DNA from: Oasisia sp. SBJ-2009
Lineage: Eukaryota; Annelida; Polychaeta; Sabellida; Siboglinidae
Length of the DNA stretch: 64,000 nucleotides
Reading direction: 5' to 3'
Assembly: GCA_964017155.1 (NCBI GenBank)
Contig: OZ024866.1
Coordinates: 27,540,105 to 27,604,104 of the forward strand
In this document: piece by piece, positions 47,238 to 57,955 of the stretch
Position numbering within the stretch: position 1 is the first letter of the stretch
How the letters are laid out: the number at the start of each line of letters is the position of its first letter
Position numbers and translations under genes: made by a program
The notes under the pieces: generated by a model
Told to the model about the DNA's origin: nothing
Databases searched by the model: none
The model's input: the letters and a program-made list of their open reading frames with translations, nothing else

Positions 47238-47561
47238 ACATGGCATCAAAACGTTACAAAGCAAAGTGGGAAAGCCATTTTGACTGCGGCAACGGAACGT
47301 GTCGACAATCGATGTTCAATTTGCAACAAGTCGTGTCGCACTGCTCGTGGTCTATTGCTGCACGAAGGGTTACATCGGGGTATTTACCCCTACACTTGTC
47401 CATATTGTGGTCGTGGCTTCTCTGGCAACAGCAATTTGCGAGGACATCTAGTGGTGCACACTGGCGTGAAGGAGTTTAAGTGTGACGTCTGTAAACGGGC
47501 GTTCAGATATGCAAAAGATCTGCGAAGACACCAGAGAATCGGCAAAACATGCCACACTTAG
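47238..47561 (+). CDS. locus B terminal exon Z4: three-finger cassette (class I)
   Basis: Acceptor TATTTTCCAG|ACATGG, phase 0; an alternative AG at 47137 would hit TAG after three codons and is rejected. Helices TARGLLL, GNSNLRG, YAKDLRR. Finger 1 has Cys-Arg (KSCRT) where Phe is usual. The third finger reads HQRIGKTCH, an unusual spacing for the last ligands. Confidence 0.9.
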   Translation, partial: TWHQNVTKQSGKAILTAATERVDNRCSICNKSCRTARGLLLHEGLHRGIYPYTCPYCGRGFSGNSNLRGHLVVHTGVKEFKCDVCKRAFRYAKDLRRHQRIGKTCHT

Positions 47562-48181
47562 ACAACCACTTGGACTTGTTGGATGTAACACATCCTGCAT
47601 GCATGAGACCAGACAGTATGCTGCAGGCCAGCAGTGGATTTATGACATCAGTAATCAGAAATTAGTTCTCTACCAGATGACATGTGATAATGCCATTTTG
47701 ACAAGTGAACATGATATCTGCATTAATCACCCGTACAGAAAAAAACTGAATGAAGTACATACTGCACATAATATTCAGTATCAAATTGATATAATAATTG
47801 GCTTACCTTGTTAGCCCTTTATCATATTGCAGCGAGTGCTGCTAAGTTAACTAAAGGCACTTGTGCAGCGTGTATGGCTGTAGATCATAGTCCATTAAAT
47901 TGATACCGAGTTTTGGAATAACTATAAATTATAGACGCAATGCCATGGCAATTATCAGTATGTACATGGGCAGTGGTACATATGTTCAAGTGAAATCGTA
48001 TATATGTGCGGATGGTAAGCACATTTTGTGCTGTTTTTTAGCCAGGCTAAACATGTGAAGTGAAGAAATCCTTTGTTCCATTCCGTAGTCGTAGTTTATC
48101 CGCTGACCGACCGACCCCGTGACGTTTGTGCTTGGTTGTGAGTGAGTGGCGACTAAACGCCGTCCCTGCTTGTTGTTACAG

Positions 48182-48526
48182 GGGGCAGCAGCAGTGGGCA
48201 GGCCGCGGGGCAGTGTGACGGTCCGCCCACATGTCTGCTCTGTTTGCAGTAGGCACTTTGTCAGCCGCAACGGGCTGCAGCTACACGAGGACCTGCACAA
48301 AGGTCGCTACCGCTACAAGTGTCGCTTCTGTGGCAAGGGCTTCTCGGGCAGCACAAACCTGCGGGGCCACCTCGTGCAACACACGGGCATCAAGGAATTC
48401 CCTTGTTCCTTCTGCGGCCAGGAGTTCCGCTACGCGCGCCAGCTGCGACGGCATGTGGAGGCGCACCATGCCAGTGCCCCGCCGCCCACGCACCATGCCA
48501 TTGCCATGCCACCAAGTTTCATGTGA
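48182..48526 (+). CDS. locus B terminal exon Z5: three C2H2 fingers (class I), GC-rich
   Basis: Acceptor CTTGTTGTTACAG|GGGGCA, phase 0. Ala/Gly/Arg linker; helices SRNGLQL, GSTNLRG, YARQLRR. A Pro/His-rich tail of about 25 residues ends PPSFM. GC content is well above the neighbouring cassettes, which opens long false frames on both strands. Confidence 0.92.
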   Translation, partial: GAAAVGRPRGSVTVRPHVCSVCSRHFVSRNGLQLHEDLHKGRYRYKCRFCGKGFSGSTNLRGHLVQHTGIKEFPCSFCGQEFRYARQLRRHVEAHHASAPPPTHHAIAMPPSFM

Positions 48527-49409
48527 ATGTGGTGTCGGCGTAAATCTGCTGGATTTTACTAACGCATGCATGATATCGAGTGGCCCGATATCCAAACATT
48601 TGTCATTGCACAGTCGGTTTGCTATGTGTATGCAGCACCACTACATAGACATGAAGGCATTGATAAAGTGCCACGTTGAATTCTTCCGTGAAGTGGATAA
48701 TTTATGGCTGACATTAAGTATCTTGAGTAGCTACCTAGGATTTTGTGTCATTAAAAACTTATGTTTGCCATGCTATTTTGGGCAGTTAGTAGTTGTATTT
48801 TGTAATTGGCAAGGCAGTGTTTTAATCTATACCATGTTGAACTATATAGATGAATTAAAACGTGTAAAACAACTGCCTGCACTTGTTATTTTGCCTTAAC
48901 TGCCTGTACTTGAAGTAATGCAGACATGTTGGTCTAGTCCAGAGCTGTAGTCAATGTTTAGAATGAAGAATCACTCATTAGAGATTGCAACAGCACTTTG
49001 GCATCAAACAGGAGGTTAGATTTAACTTTGGACATATCAGTATATGGGATTTAATCAAGTACAACCACTACCATACAAAGACATTGCATACTAATAGATT
49101 GAACAATTTAATACACTTGAGTTACCTTTTAGGTATTATGATAGTAAATCAGTTAAGTTACTGCTTTCATTGAGTCTTTCTTGTGCAATATGTGCGCTTT
49201 GGGTCGGTTGACACCTGTGTTGTAGTTTTTTACCCACTCTGTGCATAAAGAGAACATATCCAATGTAATGTATTTTGTCCACACATTTCGGCATGTAAAA
49301 CTAGGTTTATACAGTTTGTAGGGATCCAATTTTCACATGGCACTAGAAACTGGCAGGCCTAGAATATGGGAAGCTGCATCTCTAATAAACATCCCTTGTG
49401 TGCTTCCAG

Positions 49410-49724
49410 AGGGGTCAAGCACCTGGTGTCCGTTGGCAGGCTGTAGACCTCTCGGCACAAGTGTCTGCTTGCGATAAGAAATACAAATGTTCTCTCTGCC
49501 CTAAACTCTTTGCGACTCTGGTTGGGTTACGACTGCATGAGAACTTGCATAGAGGGCGCTACCGCTATCATTGCGAAATCTGTGGAAAGGGGTTTTCGGG
49601 AACAACGAATCTTAGAGGTCACATGGCGAAACACACGGGTGTCAACGAGTTCAAGTGTTCACACTGTGGCCGGGAATTCCGCTATTTTAGTAGTTTGAAA
49701 AATCACGCCCGATCATGCCATTAA
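49410..49724 (+). CDS. locus B terminal exon Z6: three C2H2 fingers (class I, duplicated unit 1)
   Basis: Acceptor TGTGCTTCCAG|AGGGGT, phase 0, starting RGQAPGV. Helices TLVGLRL, GTTNLRG, YFSSLKN; the third finger closes HARSCH. Exon and upstream intron match Z8 and Z10 closely, including the lead-in GATCCAATTTTCACATGG. Confidence 0.92.
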   Translation, partial: RGQAPGVRWQAVDLSAQVSACDKKYKCSLCPKLFATLVGLRLHENLHRGRYRYHCEICGKGFSGTTNLRGHMAKHTGVNEFKCSHCGREFRYFSSLKNHARSCH

Positions 49725-50012
49725 AATGGGAGTACATCTGGTGGATTCTAGTCTTATATCGTCAGTATTGTGTCACCATTAATAAGCATCTGAGACTGCT
49801 TCTTCTTGGGCCACTAAGACATTAAACCATGTTTGAATTGGTGCTAGTGTATTGGGGGTCTTTGTTGGGGCTGGTGAGTGGACACAGAAAAGGGATTACT
49901 GGAAGTGGACACAGCGTAGGTGACGTGGTTGAGCAATAAGCACAGGAAGCTGCCACTGCCAGTGAGTCAGTCAGTCGGACAAATGATGCAGTCTGTTCTT
50001 GTTTACTTGCAG

Positions 50013-50360
50013 ATGCCTGGTCAGGCAGCGTTGGTGGCCAGAGCTGTCACTGCTGCACTAATCACTCGGGATGTCCCCAGTTCTGTGGTTAAGTCTCGCT
50101 ACGGCTGCAGCCATTGCTCTAAGCGGTTCACAACGTTATCGGGTCTGAAATTGCATGAGGATGGCCACCTAGGACGGTATCGCTACCACTGTGAGATCTG
50201 TGGCAAGGGCTTTGCTGCCACGAGTAACTTGCGTGGACATATGTCAGTCCACACTGGCGTTATCAAGTTCAAGTGTGCTAAGTGTGGTCGCAAAATCCGA
50301 TATGAAGGAGATTATCGACGTCACTTGTCAGTGTGCCAGCAAGTTAATCCAAACCTTTAA
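50013..50360 (+). CDS. locus B terminal exon Z7: three-finger cassette (class I, duplicated unit 1)
   Basis: Acceptor TTGTTTACTTGCAG|ATGCCT, phase 0. Helices TLSGLKL, ATSNLRG, YEGDYRR. The third finger (CAKCGRKIRYEGDY) lacks the usual Phe and Leu core residues and ends HLSVC (C2HC), so its fold may be altered. AATAAA at 50378 is only 18 nt past the stop. Confidence 0.92.
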   Translation: MPGQAALVARAVTAALITRDVPSSVVKSRYGCSHCSKRFTTLSGLKLHEDGHLGRYRYHCEICGKGFAATSNLRGHMSVHTGVIKFKCAKCGRKIRYEGDYRRHLSVCQQVNPNL

Positions 50361-50908
50361 GATGTTTTTGATTGCACAATAAAGTCGTTTTATCAAGACA
50401 GTAGTTTCAGTTGTCTTATTTATCTTATAGAGTTGGGTAGCTCGCCAGTTCCTCAAAGTTTACGTAATAGAAGTACCGTGGCAGAGCCGTACTGGTAGTT
50501 TGGCATAATCTGTGAACACATCACATTGTGGGACTTTGCAGGCATGTCAGTAGGGATATAAACTTTTCCTTATTTGTCTTCCTCAAACCAACAATTGTTG
50601 ATCGTAGCAGCATGTACAGGATTTGTTTATGCATTTATTAATTCAGGAACATTCATTCATGACAACTGTTAATACTTATGGTTTAGGTATGCTAGTCCTC
50701 TGTATGTACTATAATACTTATCATACTATTGGAACAAATTCCCAATAGTCAACCTGGGTTACTTTGTACTGTATATTCATTGCAATGCTGTTTTCTTAAA
50801 ACGTAATATCTATACAATATATAACAATTTGCAGGGGTCCAGTTTTCACATGGCTGCAGAAATTGGAAGTCCTGTTATCTCTAATACGCATCCCTTGTGT
50901 GCTTCCAG

Positions 50909-51226
50909 CCGTGTCAAGCTCCTGGTGTCCATGGGCAGGCTGTAGACCTCTCGACAAAAGTGTCAGCTAACCATAAGAAACACCGGTGTTCTCTGTGTAC
51001 TAAGCACTTTGCAACTGCGTTTGGGCTACGACTGCACGAAGACTTACATAGAGGGCGCTACCGCTATCATTGCGAATACTGTGGAAAGGGGTTTTCGGGA
51101 ACAACGAATCTTAGAGGACACTTAGCGAAACACACGGGTGTCAACGAATACAAGTGTTCACACTGTGACCGTGAATTTAGCCATTTTATGAGTTTAAAAA
51201 ATCATATCCGGTCATGCCATTTATGA
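50909..51226 (+). CDS. locus B terminal exon Z8: three C2H2 fingers (class I, duplicated unit 2)
   Basis: Acceptor TGTGCTTCCAG|CCGTGT, phase 0. Helices TAFGLRL, GTTNLRG, HFMSLKN. A close paralogue of Z6, with changes concentrated in fingers 1 and 3 while finger 2 is the same in its helix. Confidence 0.92.
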   Translation, partial: PCQAPGVHGQAVDLSTKVSANHKKHRCSLCTKHFATAFGLRLHEDLHRGRYRYHCEYCGKGFSGTTNLRGHLAKHTGVNEYKCSHCDREFSHFMSLKNHIRSCHL

Positions 51227-51570
51227 TTAATTAAGACAGCCCTAAGCTGTTCTGGCTGTGCATCAGAACTGCAGTAATGCAATGAGTACTTTTGAAATTT
51301 GTTATTTTTTTGAGTTTATGTAATGGATTGAAGTCAGTCTTTTGTTGTCAGTTTTGTTTAACCATTAACAAGCGTCTAAGACTGGATCTTGACACACCAT
51401 AAAACAACAGAATGAGTTTGGTAAAGGTGGGTGTGAAATGGGGCAAGCGAGTGGTCACAGGAAAGGGTTTGCTAAGAGTGGACGCTGTTGGGGTCACGTG
51501 CTTGAGCAGTCGAGTAATAAGCACAGGCAGTTGGACAAGTGATGCAGAGTCTGTTCTTGTTTACTTGCAG

Positions 51571-51924
51571 ATGTCTGGTCTTGCACCATTGGTGGATAGA
51601 GCTGTCACTGGCCCATCTACAGTAATCCCTCAGGATGTCCCCAGTTCTGTGGTTAAATCTCAGTATCGCTGCAGCCATTGCTCAAAGCGGTTCACAACGA
51701 TATCAGGTCTGAAAATGCATGAGGATGGCCACCTAGGACGATATCGCTACCACTGTGAGATCTGTGGCAAGGGCTTTGCTGCCACGAGTAACTTGCGTGG
51801 ACATATGTCAGTCCACACTGGCGTTTTCAAGTTCAAGTGTGCTAAGTGTGGTCGCAAAATCCGATATGAAGGAGATTATCGACGTCACTTGTCAGTGTGT
51901 CAGCAAGTTAATCCCATACTATAA
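51571..51924 (+). CDS. locus B terminal exon Z9: three-finger cassette (class I, duplicated unit 2)
   Basis: Acceptor TTGTTTACTTGCAG|ATGTCT, phase 0. Helices TISGLKM, ATSNLRG, YEGDYRR. Fingers 2 and 3 are almost identical to Z7, pointing to recent duplication or gene conversion. Third finger C2HC as in Z7. Confidence 0.92.
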   Translation: MSGLAPLVDRAVTGPSTVIPQDVPSSVVKSQYRCSHCSKRFTTISGLKMHEDGHLGRYRYHCEICGKGFAATSNLRGHMSVHTGVFKFKCAKCGRKIRYEGDYRRHLSVCQQVNPIL

Positions 51925-52126
51925 GGTGTCAGTGTGACTAGAGGCTGGACCTTGATGGCTGACTCTTTGTTAACCAACAAGGTAATCCCAAACTGTCAGG
52001 TGTTTCTGTTTATTTGATCAAGCCCATAGTTTTAGTTGTTTGCATGGATCCAAATTTTGTGTGACCCTGAAACTGGAAGGAAATGGGGAGCTGCATCCCT
52101 AATACTGATATCTTGTGTGCTTCCAG

Positions 52127-52492
52127 AGGGGTCAAGCACCTGGTGTCCGTGGGCAGGCTGTAGACCTCTCGGCGACAGTTTCAGCTAGCCATAAGAAATA
52201 CAAATGTTCCGTGTGCGTTAGACACTTTGCAAGCATTGACGGGCTGCGACTGCACGAGGACCTGCATAGAGGGCGCTACCGCTATCATTGCGTGTACTGT
52301 GGAAAGGGGTTTTCGGGGACAACAAATCTCAAAGGACACATGGAGAAACACACGGGTGTCAACGAGTACAAGTGTTCCTATTGTACTCGTGAATTTAGCT
52401 ATGCGTCTAGTTGGAAATACCATGTCAGGTCGTGCCCGTTAAAACCATCCTATGGAGCTGCTTCAACTGTGCAAAAATACAGTAACATGTGA
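52127..52492 (+). CDS. locus B terminal exon Z10: three-finger cassette (class I, duplicated unit 3)
   Basis: Acceptor TGTGCTTCCAG|AGGGGT, phase 0. Helices SIDGLRL, GTTNLKG, YASSWKY. The third finger ends HVRSCP, so the last His of Z6 and Z8 is gone and Cys is the likely ligand. A 20-residue tail not found in Z6 or Z8 ends YSNM. AATAAA at 52554. Confidence 0.92.
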   Translation, partial: RGQAPGVRGQAVDLSATVSASHKKYKCSVCVRHFASIDGLRLHEDLHRGRYRYHCVYCGKGFSGTTNLKGHMEKHTGVNEYKCSYCTREFSYASSWKYHVRSCPLKPSYGAASTVQKYSNM

Positions 52493-52853
52493 GTTGAGTT
52501 GCCTGTTCTGTCATTATTGTCAGTTTCACTTGACACATAGTTTTCAAATATAAAATAAAAATTGTGAAGTAACTGGTGTGGTAATTGTTGCCATATTAAT
52601 GTTTCCTTTTCGGTGCAAGTATTCACAGTAAGTGTTATGCACTTTGAACATGGTACCACAACATGATGTGCCTAGATGAGCAAGGTTGTCAGATTGAATG
52701 TATATGTTAGGGGTTGGTGAAGGGAGTATTGGAGCTAGTAGTAGACACAGGAAAGTGGTTCCTATGAGTGGACTCCTCACGTGCTGGAGGACTTGAGTAA
52801 TAAGCAGCGAGTGAATTGGACAAATGATGCAGTCTGTTCTTGCTTACTTGCAG

Positions 52854-53051
52854 AAGTCTAGTCAGGCACCACTGGTGGCCATAGCTCTCACCGCTACACT
52901 AAACCCTCACAATGTTCCCCATTCTGTGTGGATGCAAAATCCAATATTAATATGAATAGTAGTTTTATAAATATATTAATATGTATAGTTTTGTACAAAA
53001 TGTTATATGAAGAAGATTATCAACGTCACTTGTCGGTGTGTCAGCATGACT
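52854..53051 (+). pseudogene. dead copy of the Z7/Z9 cassette (duplicated unit 3)
   Basis: The acceptor (TTGCTTACTTGCAG|AAGTCT) and first ~27 codons are preserved (SSQAPLVA..., matching Z7). The frame then jumps from the VPxSV codons directly to the end of finger 3: GTGTGGATGCAAAATCC joins TGTGG of both places, suggesting a microhomology deletion of all zinc ligands. An AT-rich insertion of about 60 bp brings an in-frame TGA. The distal GATTATCRACGTCACTTGTC and the AATAAA (53134) survive. The splice site looks usable, so it could still produce a protein without fingers. Confidence 0.88.
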
Positions 53052-53139
53052 AGAGGTGGAACCTTGATGTGTAACTTTTCATTAACCGTTAAATGCCATA
53101 TTCAAATTACTTCTGTTCGTCCCTAGGTTGAACAATAAA

Positions 53140-53735
53140 GTCATTTTGATCAAGCCAGTAGTTGTAGTTATTACAGAGTAAAAAAATACAAAACGAAGTC
53201 ATTATATTGGATGTTCTGCCGCATGTAAACGTTGTCACATACACGACACTGTTGGTAGTTGAGTAGCTTTGAAGCTGTTGAACAGTGAAAGTGTTATTTG
53301 ATTGTCATTTAGAGTAGAGATAGAGTGATTATTATACAAACATAATTTTCTAAAATGTACAATTACTAAAAACATTCTGTCGATATTAATTATTTTAGGG
53401 AATGATCTTAACAAAAAAGAAACAATATTTTTGTATTATTAAATAATTGAGAAAAAGACAGGTTTTAGCCTATAGGAAACATCAAAAGATGTATCTTAAC
53501 ACTCGTTTTGTAATTCAGATTTATTGCTCAGTGTTAAGACATACATATTCTGCTAATAGAACAAGGTGCAAAACATGTAGGATAAGATCAAGTGTCTGCA
53601 CTGAGTTGATGCCACTAAACTGCTGCGGTTCAGCAAAGATGGTCATTAGGAACCAGGTTGTTGGACTGCTCATAGCAATAAGCCGAGCCCGGGGCAGACT
53701 TTCCGCGAGCACTCACACTGGCTGTTTTCTTCCAG
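53140..53735 (+). other. intron between class I and class II zinc-finger exons
   Basis: AT-rich to 53460, then ordinary sequence. A frame crossing 53447-54127 is a shadow of the minisatellite in Z12. No separate exon is supported. Confidence 0.4.
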
Positions 53736-54362
53736 GCACTACTTCCACAAGCATTGTTGCAGCCTTCTACTCGGCTTGCTGTAGCAGCCAGGCAGCCTTC
53801 TACTCAGCTTGCTGTACCAGCCAGGCAGCCAACTACACAGCTTGCTGTAGCGGCCAGGCAGCCAACTACACAGCTTGCTGTAGCAGCCAGGCAGCCAACT
53901 ACACAGCTTGCTGTAGCAGCCAGGCAGCCTCCTACACAGCTTGCTGTAGCAGCCAGGCAGCCAACTACACAGCTTGCTGGAGCAGCCAGGCAGCCAACTA
54001 CACAGCTTGCTGTAGCAGCCAGGCAGCCAACTACACAGCTTGCTGTAGCAGCCAGGCAGCCAACTACACAGCTTGCTGTAGCAGCCAGGCAGCCAAGCAG
54101 GAAACACTTGAAGTGTTCGAGCTGTGACAAGCACTTCTCCACCATGTGTGGCCTGGAGCTGCACCAGAACCTGCACCGAGGCCACTACCCCTACCACTGT
54201 CACTTCTGTGGCAAGGGCAGTCTGTCCACCACCAACCTTAGGCGACACCTGGCAAAGCACACGGGTGTGCGCGACTACAAGTGCACGTTTTGCTCGAAAG
54301 AGTTCAGCTGTTCTTGGGATCTCAAAAGACACGTTACTCTTCTACACAGGGAACGTGTTTGA
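53736..54362 (+). CDS. locus B terminal exon Z12: in-frame 33-bp minisatellite plus three C2H2 fingers (class II)
   Basis: Acceptor GTTTTCTTCCAG|GCACTA, phase 0. After eight residues come ten tandem 11-residue units of the type QPTTQLAVAAR (53760-54089), then QPSRKHLKC and three fingers with helices TMCGLEL, STTNLRR, CSWDLKR. The unit length is a multiple of three and the three plus frames all stay open, so only the frame continuous with both acceptor and fingers is taken as coding. The repeat would make a long Gln/Thr/Ala/Arg spacer between the N-terminal part and the fingers. AATAAA at 54803. First of the class II exons. Confidence 0.9.
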   Translation, partial: ALLPQALLQPSTRLAVAARQPSTQLAVPARQPTTQLAVAARQPTTQLAVAARQPTTQLAVAARQPPTQLAVAARQPTTQLAGAARQPTTQLAVAARQPTTQLAVAARQPTTQLAVAARQPSRKHLKCSSCDKHFSTMCGLELHQNLHRGHYPYHCHFCGKGSLSTTNLRRHLAKHTGVRDYKCTFCSKEFSCSWDLKRHVTLLHRERV

Positions 54363-55261
54363 GTGAAAGAATGTTGTCGAACTTCAGAAGTGCTGTTTTG
54401 TATTGGCATCCTCACTCGGCTTCAATGGTCGTGTACGGTTAAAGATAGTTGCGGGAGCAATAGTGTGAAAGACTTGCATCTCATAATTGTTATGAGAGAG
54501 CAGTGCTACGTTACACAGGATTTTAATGTGTTCATTAGATTCTCTCTTCCGACAAGCACATGGTGCATTAGTACTATGACAGGAGACCAGCAATAGCAGA
54601 AGTTCCAACTCTGTTCACACACTCGTATTAGGAGGTTTGGATTGGGTGTCATGAAAGTTTTCTGTACAGGGGGTCATGCTCTGATACTGTACATATGACA
54701 ATATAAATTGTGGTTACCAGTATTTTGTTATGACGTTTAATGTTTTGTGATGTTATTTTGTAAGTTTGAATGCCTAACTACCCAGGTAGTATACAAATAC
54801 TAAATAAAACAGTTTGAAACTCTAGCAGTTGTGTTTTGTGAGCATTGATGGGAGAGGTATAATGTATAATTTTCACGTCGGCTGTACACTTTTCAGAATG
54901 TGAGTTGCTACAACCGTTGTTCTTGCCTAGTAAGAACTAAGAAGTTACATTTTGTACCTGGTGTGTGGCACACAGTGCATATCATTTCCACTTCTGAATA
55001 GCCCTAAGTCAGCAGACTGAGTTAGATTAACGTGGTGTACATCACCGTCATAGCTGACTGTCACATAAATATAGAGCATTACATTACGTACTTTAAATAT
55101 AATGATTAATGCTAGTCCAGAAATACCAACCGACTAGCTCCCTGTACACGTCATTGGTGAGAAGAGCTGCTCTCTAGTCCAAGATGAGCCTTGGGTCTAG
55201 AGAAAGTTGCGTGAAGCTTTCGCTGGCTCTCACCCAACTGTGTGTGTGTTTGTGTTTCCAG

Positions 55262-55597
55262 ACCGCAACATCCCGTTACTACCCGTACTGGGGCTCTGTC
55301 GTCCAGGCTCCCCGTAAACACACGTGTTCCCTGTGTGGTAGGAGCTTTTCCCGGGCACACGGGCTGCATCAACACCAGGCCGTCCACAGCGGAAACTATC
55401 CTTACGCGTGTCAGTTCTGTGGCAAGGGGTTTATCTCGACCACTAACCGTAGACGTCACGTCGCTAAGCACACGGGCATACGTGACCACAAGTGCACATT
55501 GTGTGTGTGCGAGTTTAGCTGTCTTTGGGACCTGAAGAGACACATAATTCGTCACCACCAAGACCGTCATCTGAATGATGAATCGGGCAGACAGTAG
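55262..55597 (+). CDS. locus B terminal exon Z13: three C2H2 fingers (class II)
   Basis: Acceptor TTTGTGTTTCCAG|ACCGCA, phase 0, starting TATSR. Helices RAHGLHQ, STTNRRR (Leu at +4 replaced by Arg), CLWDLKR. The third finger closes HIIRHH. A basic/acidic tail ends SGRQ. AATAAA at 55729. The loss of the helix Leu in finger 2 may weaken its fold. Confidence 0.92.
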   Translation, partial: TATSRYYPYWGSVVQAPRKHTCSLCGRSFSRAHGLHQHQAVHSGNYPYACQFCGKGFISTTNRRRHVAKHTGIRDHKCTLCVCEFSCLWDLKRHIIRHHQDRHLNDESGRQ

Positions 55598-55734
55598 TGT
55601 GTGGCACCTACACCTATTTTTCTGTTCTGTCCCAGGATGACTTGACCGTGGACATATTATTACAAAGTCACAGTACAGCACAGTTGTCATTTCGGTAGTC
55701 TTGAGAAGAGCGTTTTTGGGTAGCTGTTAATAAA

Positions 55735-56930
55735 CAAAATGTATACAACAAAACAGCTAAGCCAGCACTATAAGTGTAATCAGCACCAAATTGAAGAGAT
55801 TAAGTCATGTTGCTTCTGAGATACACTGTCCTTTTTTCTTTTTATCCAAACTTTGATATACATTATGAAAAATGTACCTTGGTAGTTAAGTTTATACTCA
55901 GGAAGTTGTACTTATAATATTGGACAACAGTTAACAACTCAGTTTTATCAATATCTCTTCATTATTTTATCAAGAATCAAGAAACTACTATGACTGCTCC
56001 AAAATGGATTAGTTTTGTTTCAACCTGGTTTGCGTGGCAGTAGCATCCATAGGCAACATCAGCAATTATGAAATATGATTGTTCGGTTTGATACTTGTTT
56101 TATATATTAGTATCTGTGTTGTATGGTTTCATCGAAAAATGACATACCCTTGAAAACAGCTTTAGCATCTTTACATTTCATACCAGAAAACTGAACTGTA
56201 TATGCAATGGTGTGTTGTATGTTTTTAAATGGTTTACAAATGTGTAATTTACACACATATTTACCTTCAAAGTGATACCATATTTGTACAAATAAACCTA
56301 GTTTGAAAATGTTCTGGTGATGTTGGACATTTCACAGAACTGCCCTTTGATTATTACTGACTGGAGAAGTCAAATATTAAAAAAGTTCAATACACGTGTT
56401 TTTGACTTATGTTCTGTAGTTCATAAGTCTATAGTCTTGCATTGATTGCAATGTTAATGATAGCACCAGTTAACTGTCACATTAGCTACACTGGAAAGAT
56501 AATGACATCACATGACTTTATCACAAGTTCCAGCCACATAACAATTAGATAACAGTTAGTATGGTTTGCCATATATATGAAAATTGCAGTTTTTTCTGTA
56601 AAACTAGTGTTTTTTCTTTACAGATTTTCTTGCGGATTTGGTTAAACACATTGATTTTTAAAGGTAATTTAGCTGTTTGAATCATGGTCATTCAACAGAA
56701 CTTAATCTTTCCAGTAATTTCTTCCACATTGTACTGTGATGGTTATAAGTACAATGCAGAAGGTAACACCCGGAACGTGTCGAAAGTTCTGCTCAGCAGA
56801 CACAATTCTGACATCTAACAGCATTTCCAAATCAATAATGCCTTGTTGTTAAACCAGCACTGCCCTGTAGCTGACACTCACATATGGCAGCCAGCTTGGA
56901 TGACTGGAAGGTGTGTGTTTGTGTTTGCAG
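55735..56930 (+). other. spacer between Z13 and Z14
   Basis: About 1.2 kb of AT-rich sequence without cassette-like frames. It is one of the longest gaps in the array and could hide a decayed exon, but I see none. Confidence 0.4.
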
Positions 56931-57236
56931 ACTGCAACACCTCGTAGGTCAGACTCTTTCGCCGCCTCGTCTCGGGACCACACTTGTTCGCTGTGTGGTC
57001 ACAGCTTTTCGAGTGCCCACTCTCTGCGCCTGCATGAACCTATACACAGTGGCCGCTACCCCTACCGCTGCGAGATCTGTGGGCAGGGCATTGTGTCGAC
57101 CAGTAACTATAGGCGTCACCTGGCGACCCACACAGGCACACGGGACTACAAGTGCACGTTGTGTACGCAAGCCTACACGTGCTCGTGGAGTCTGAAGAGA
57201 CATCTTCGACACGTTCATAAACAGCCATATGATTGA
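56931..57236 (+). CDS. locus B terminal exon Z14: three C2H2 fingers (class II)
   Basis: Acceptor TTTGTGTTTGCAG|ACTGCA, phase 0, starting TATPRRSDS. Helices SAHSLRL, STSNYRR, CSWSLKR. Finger 2 reads CGQGIV instead of CGKGxL. The stop is TGA and AATAAA is at 57778, giving a 3' UTR of about 0.55 kb. Confidence 0.92.
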   Translation, partial: TATPRRSDSFAASSRDHTCSLCGHSFSSAHSLRLHEPIHSGRYPYRCEICGQGIVSTSNYRRHLATHTGTRDYKCTLCTQAYTCSWSLKRHLRHVHKQPYD

Positions 57237-57955
57237 GGAACAGCAATTCAGCATGACCAGTTCATTGGTGGAGACAAACGTAGCTCAGCACGTCATAGAT
57301 TGTATTAGAGTGCACGTTCTAAGCTCTTTACACTGAACACAATGTACATGTCTGCAGGTGACACCAGTCATTTTTGCAAAGTCTTTACCATGGTCTAAAT
57401 TGACCTGACTACATTTTATATATTTATGATTGACTTTATTGTATGTAAAAGTGTCGAGCAGTGGCACATAATTGTATTAGTATACAATGAAGTGTATTTA
57501 GAGATTTTAATGTGAAATTATAATATTTTAGCGACAAACTGGAAGTACAGTCAGGCAGCATATTTACCATTTAAAGAATTATGTCAGCTAACGGATACAG
57601 AGAAGCCACCAACCGAAATGTTGGTTGATATATCTTCATTGTGCGAGTGATACTTGTAAAGTTTCTGTGGAATAGTTGCACGAGCTCTTATAAGATGATA
57701 ACGTTTAATTGTCATCATTCAGTGTATCAACCATCTGGTGTGTTATAGTTCCACACTGCTTTTATCATATGAAGGGAAATAAATAATGGAAATGTGTTTG
57801 TTATTGAGGATGTGTGTGTTTTACTCGAAGATACAGAACTTGCCTTTGGTTTCACTTTCACATTCAAGACACATAGAGGAGTACTTTAGGTCTCAGTTAG
57901 GAGGTTGAGTGATTCTTGCGCTGGCTCTCACCCGGCTGTGTGTTTGTGTTTGCAG

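Noticed and set aside
48231..48899. 222-residue plus frame overlapping Z5
   Set aside because: Shifted-frame shadow of the GC-rich Z5 exon continuing into non-coding sequence.
53447..54127. Alternative frame through the 33-bp repeat (Cys/Ser-rich 226-residue protein)
   Set aside because: The frame containing both the phase-0 acceptor and the zinc fingers is the one at 53736-54362; this is its shadow.
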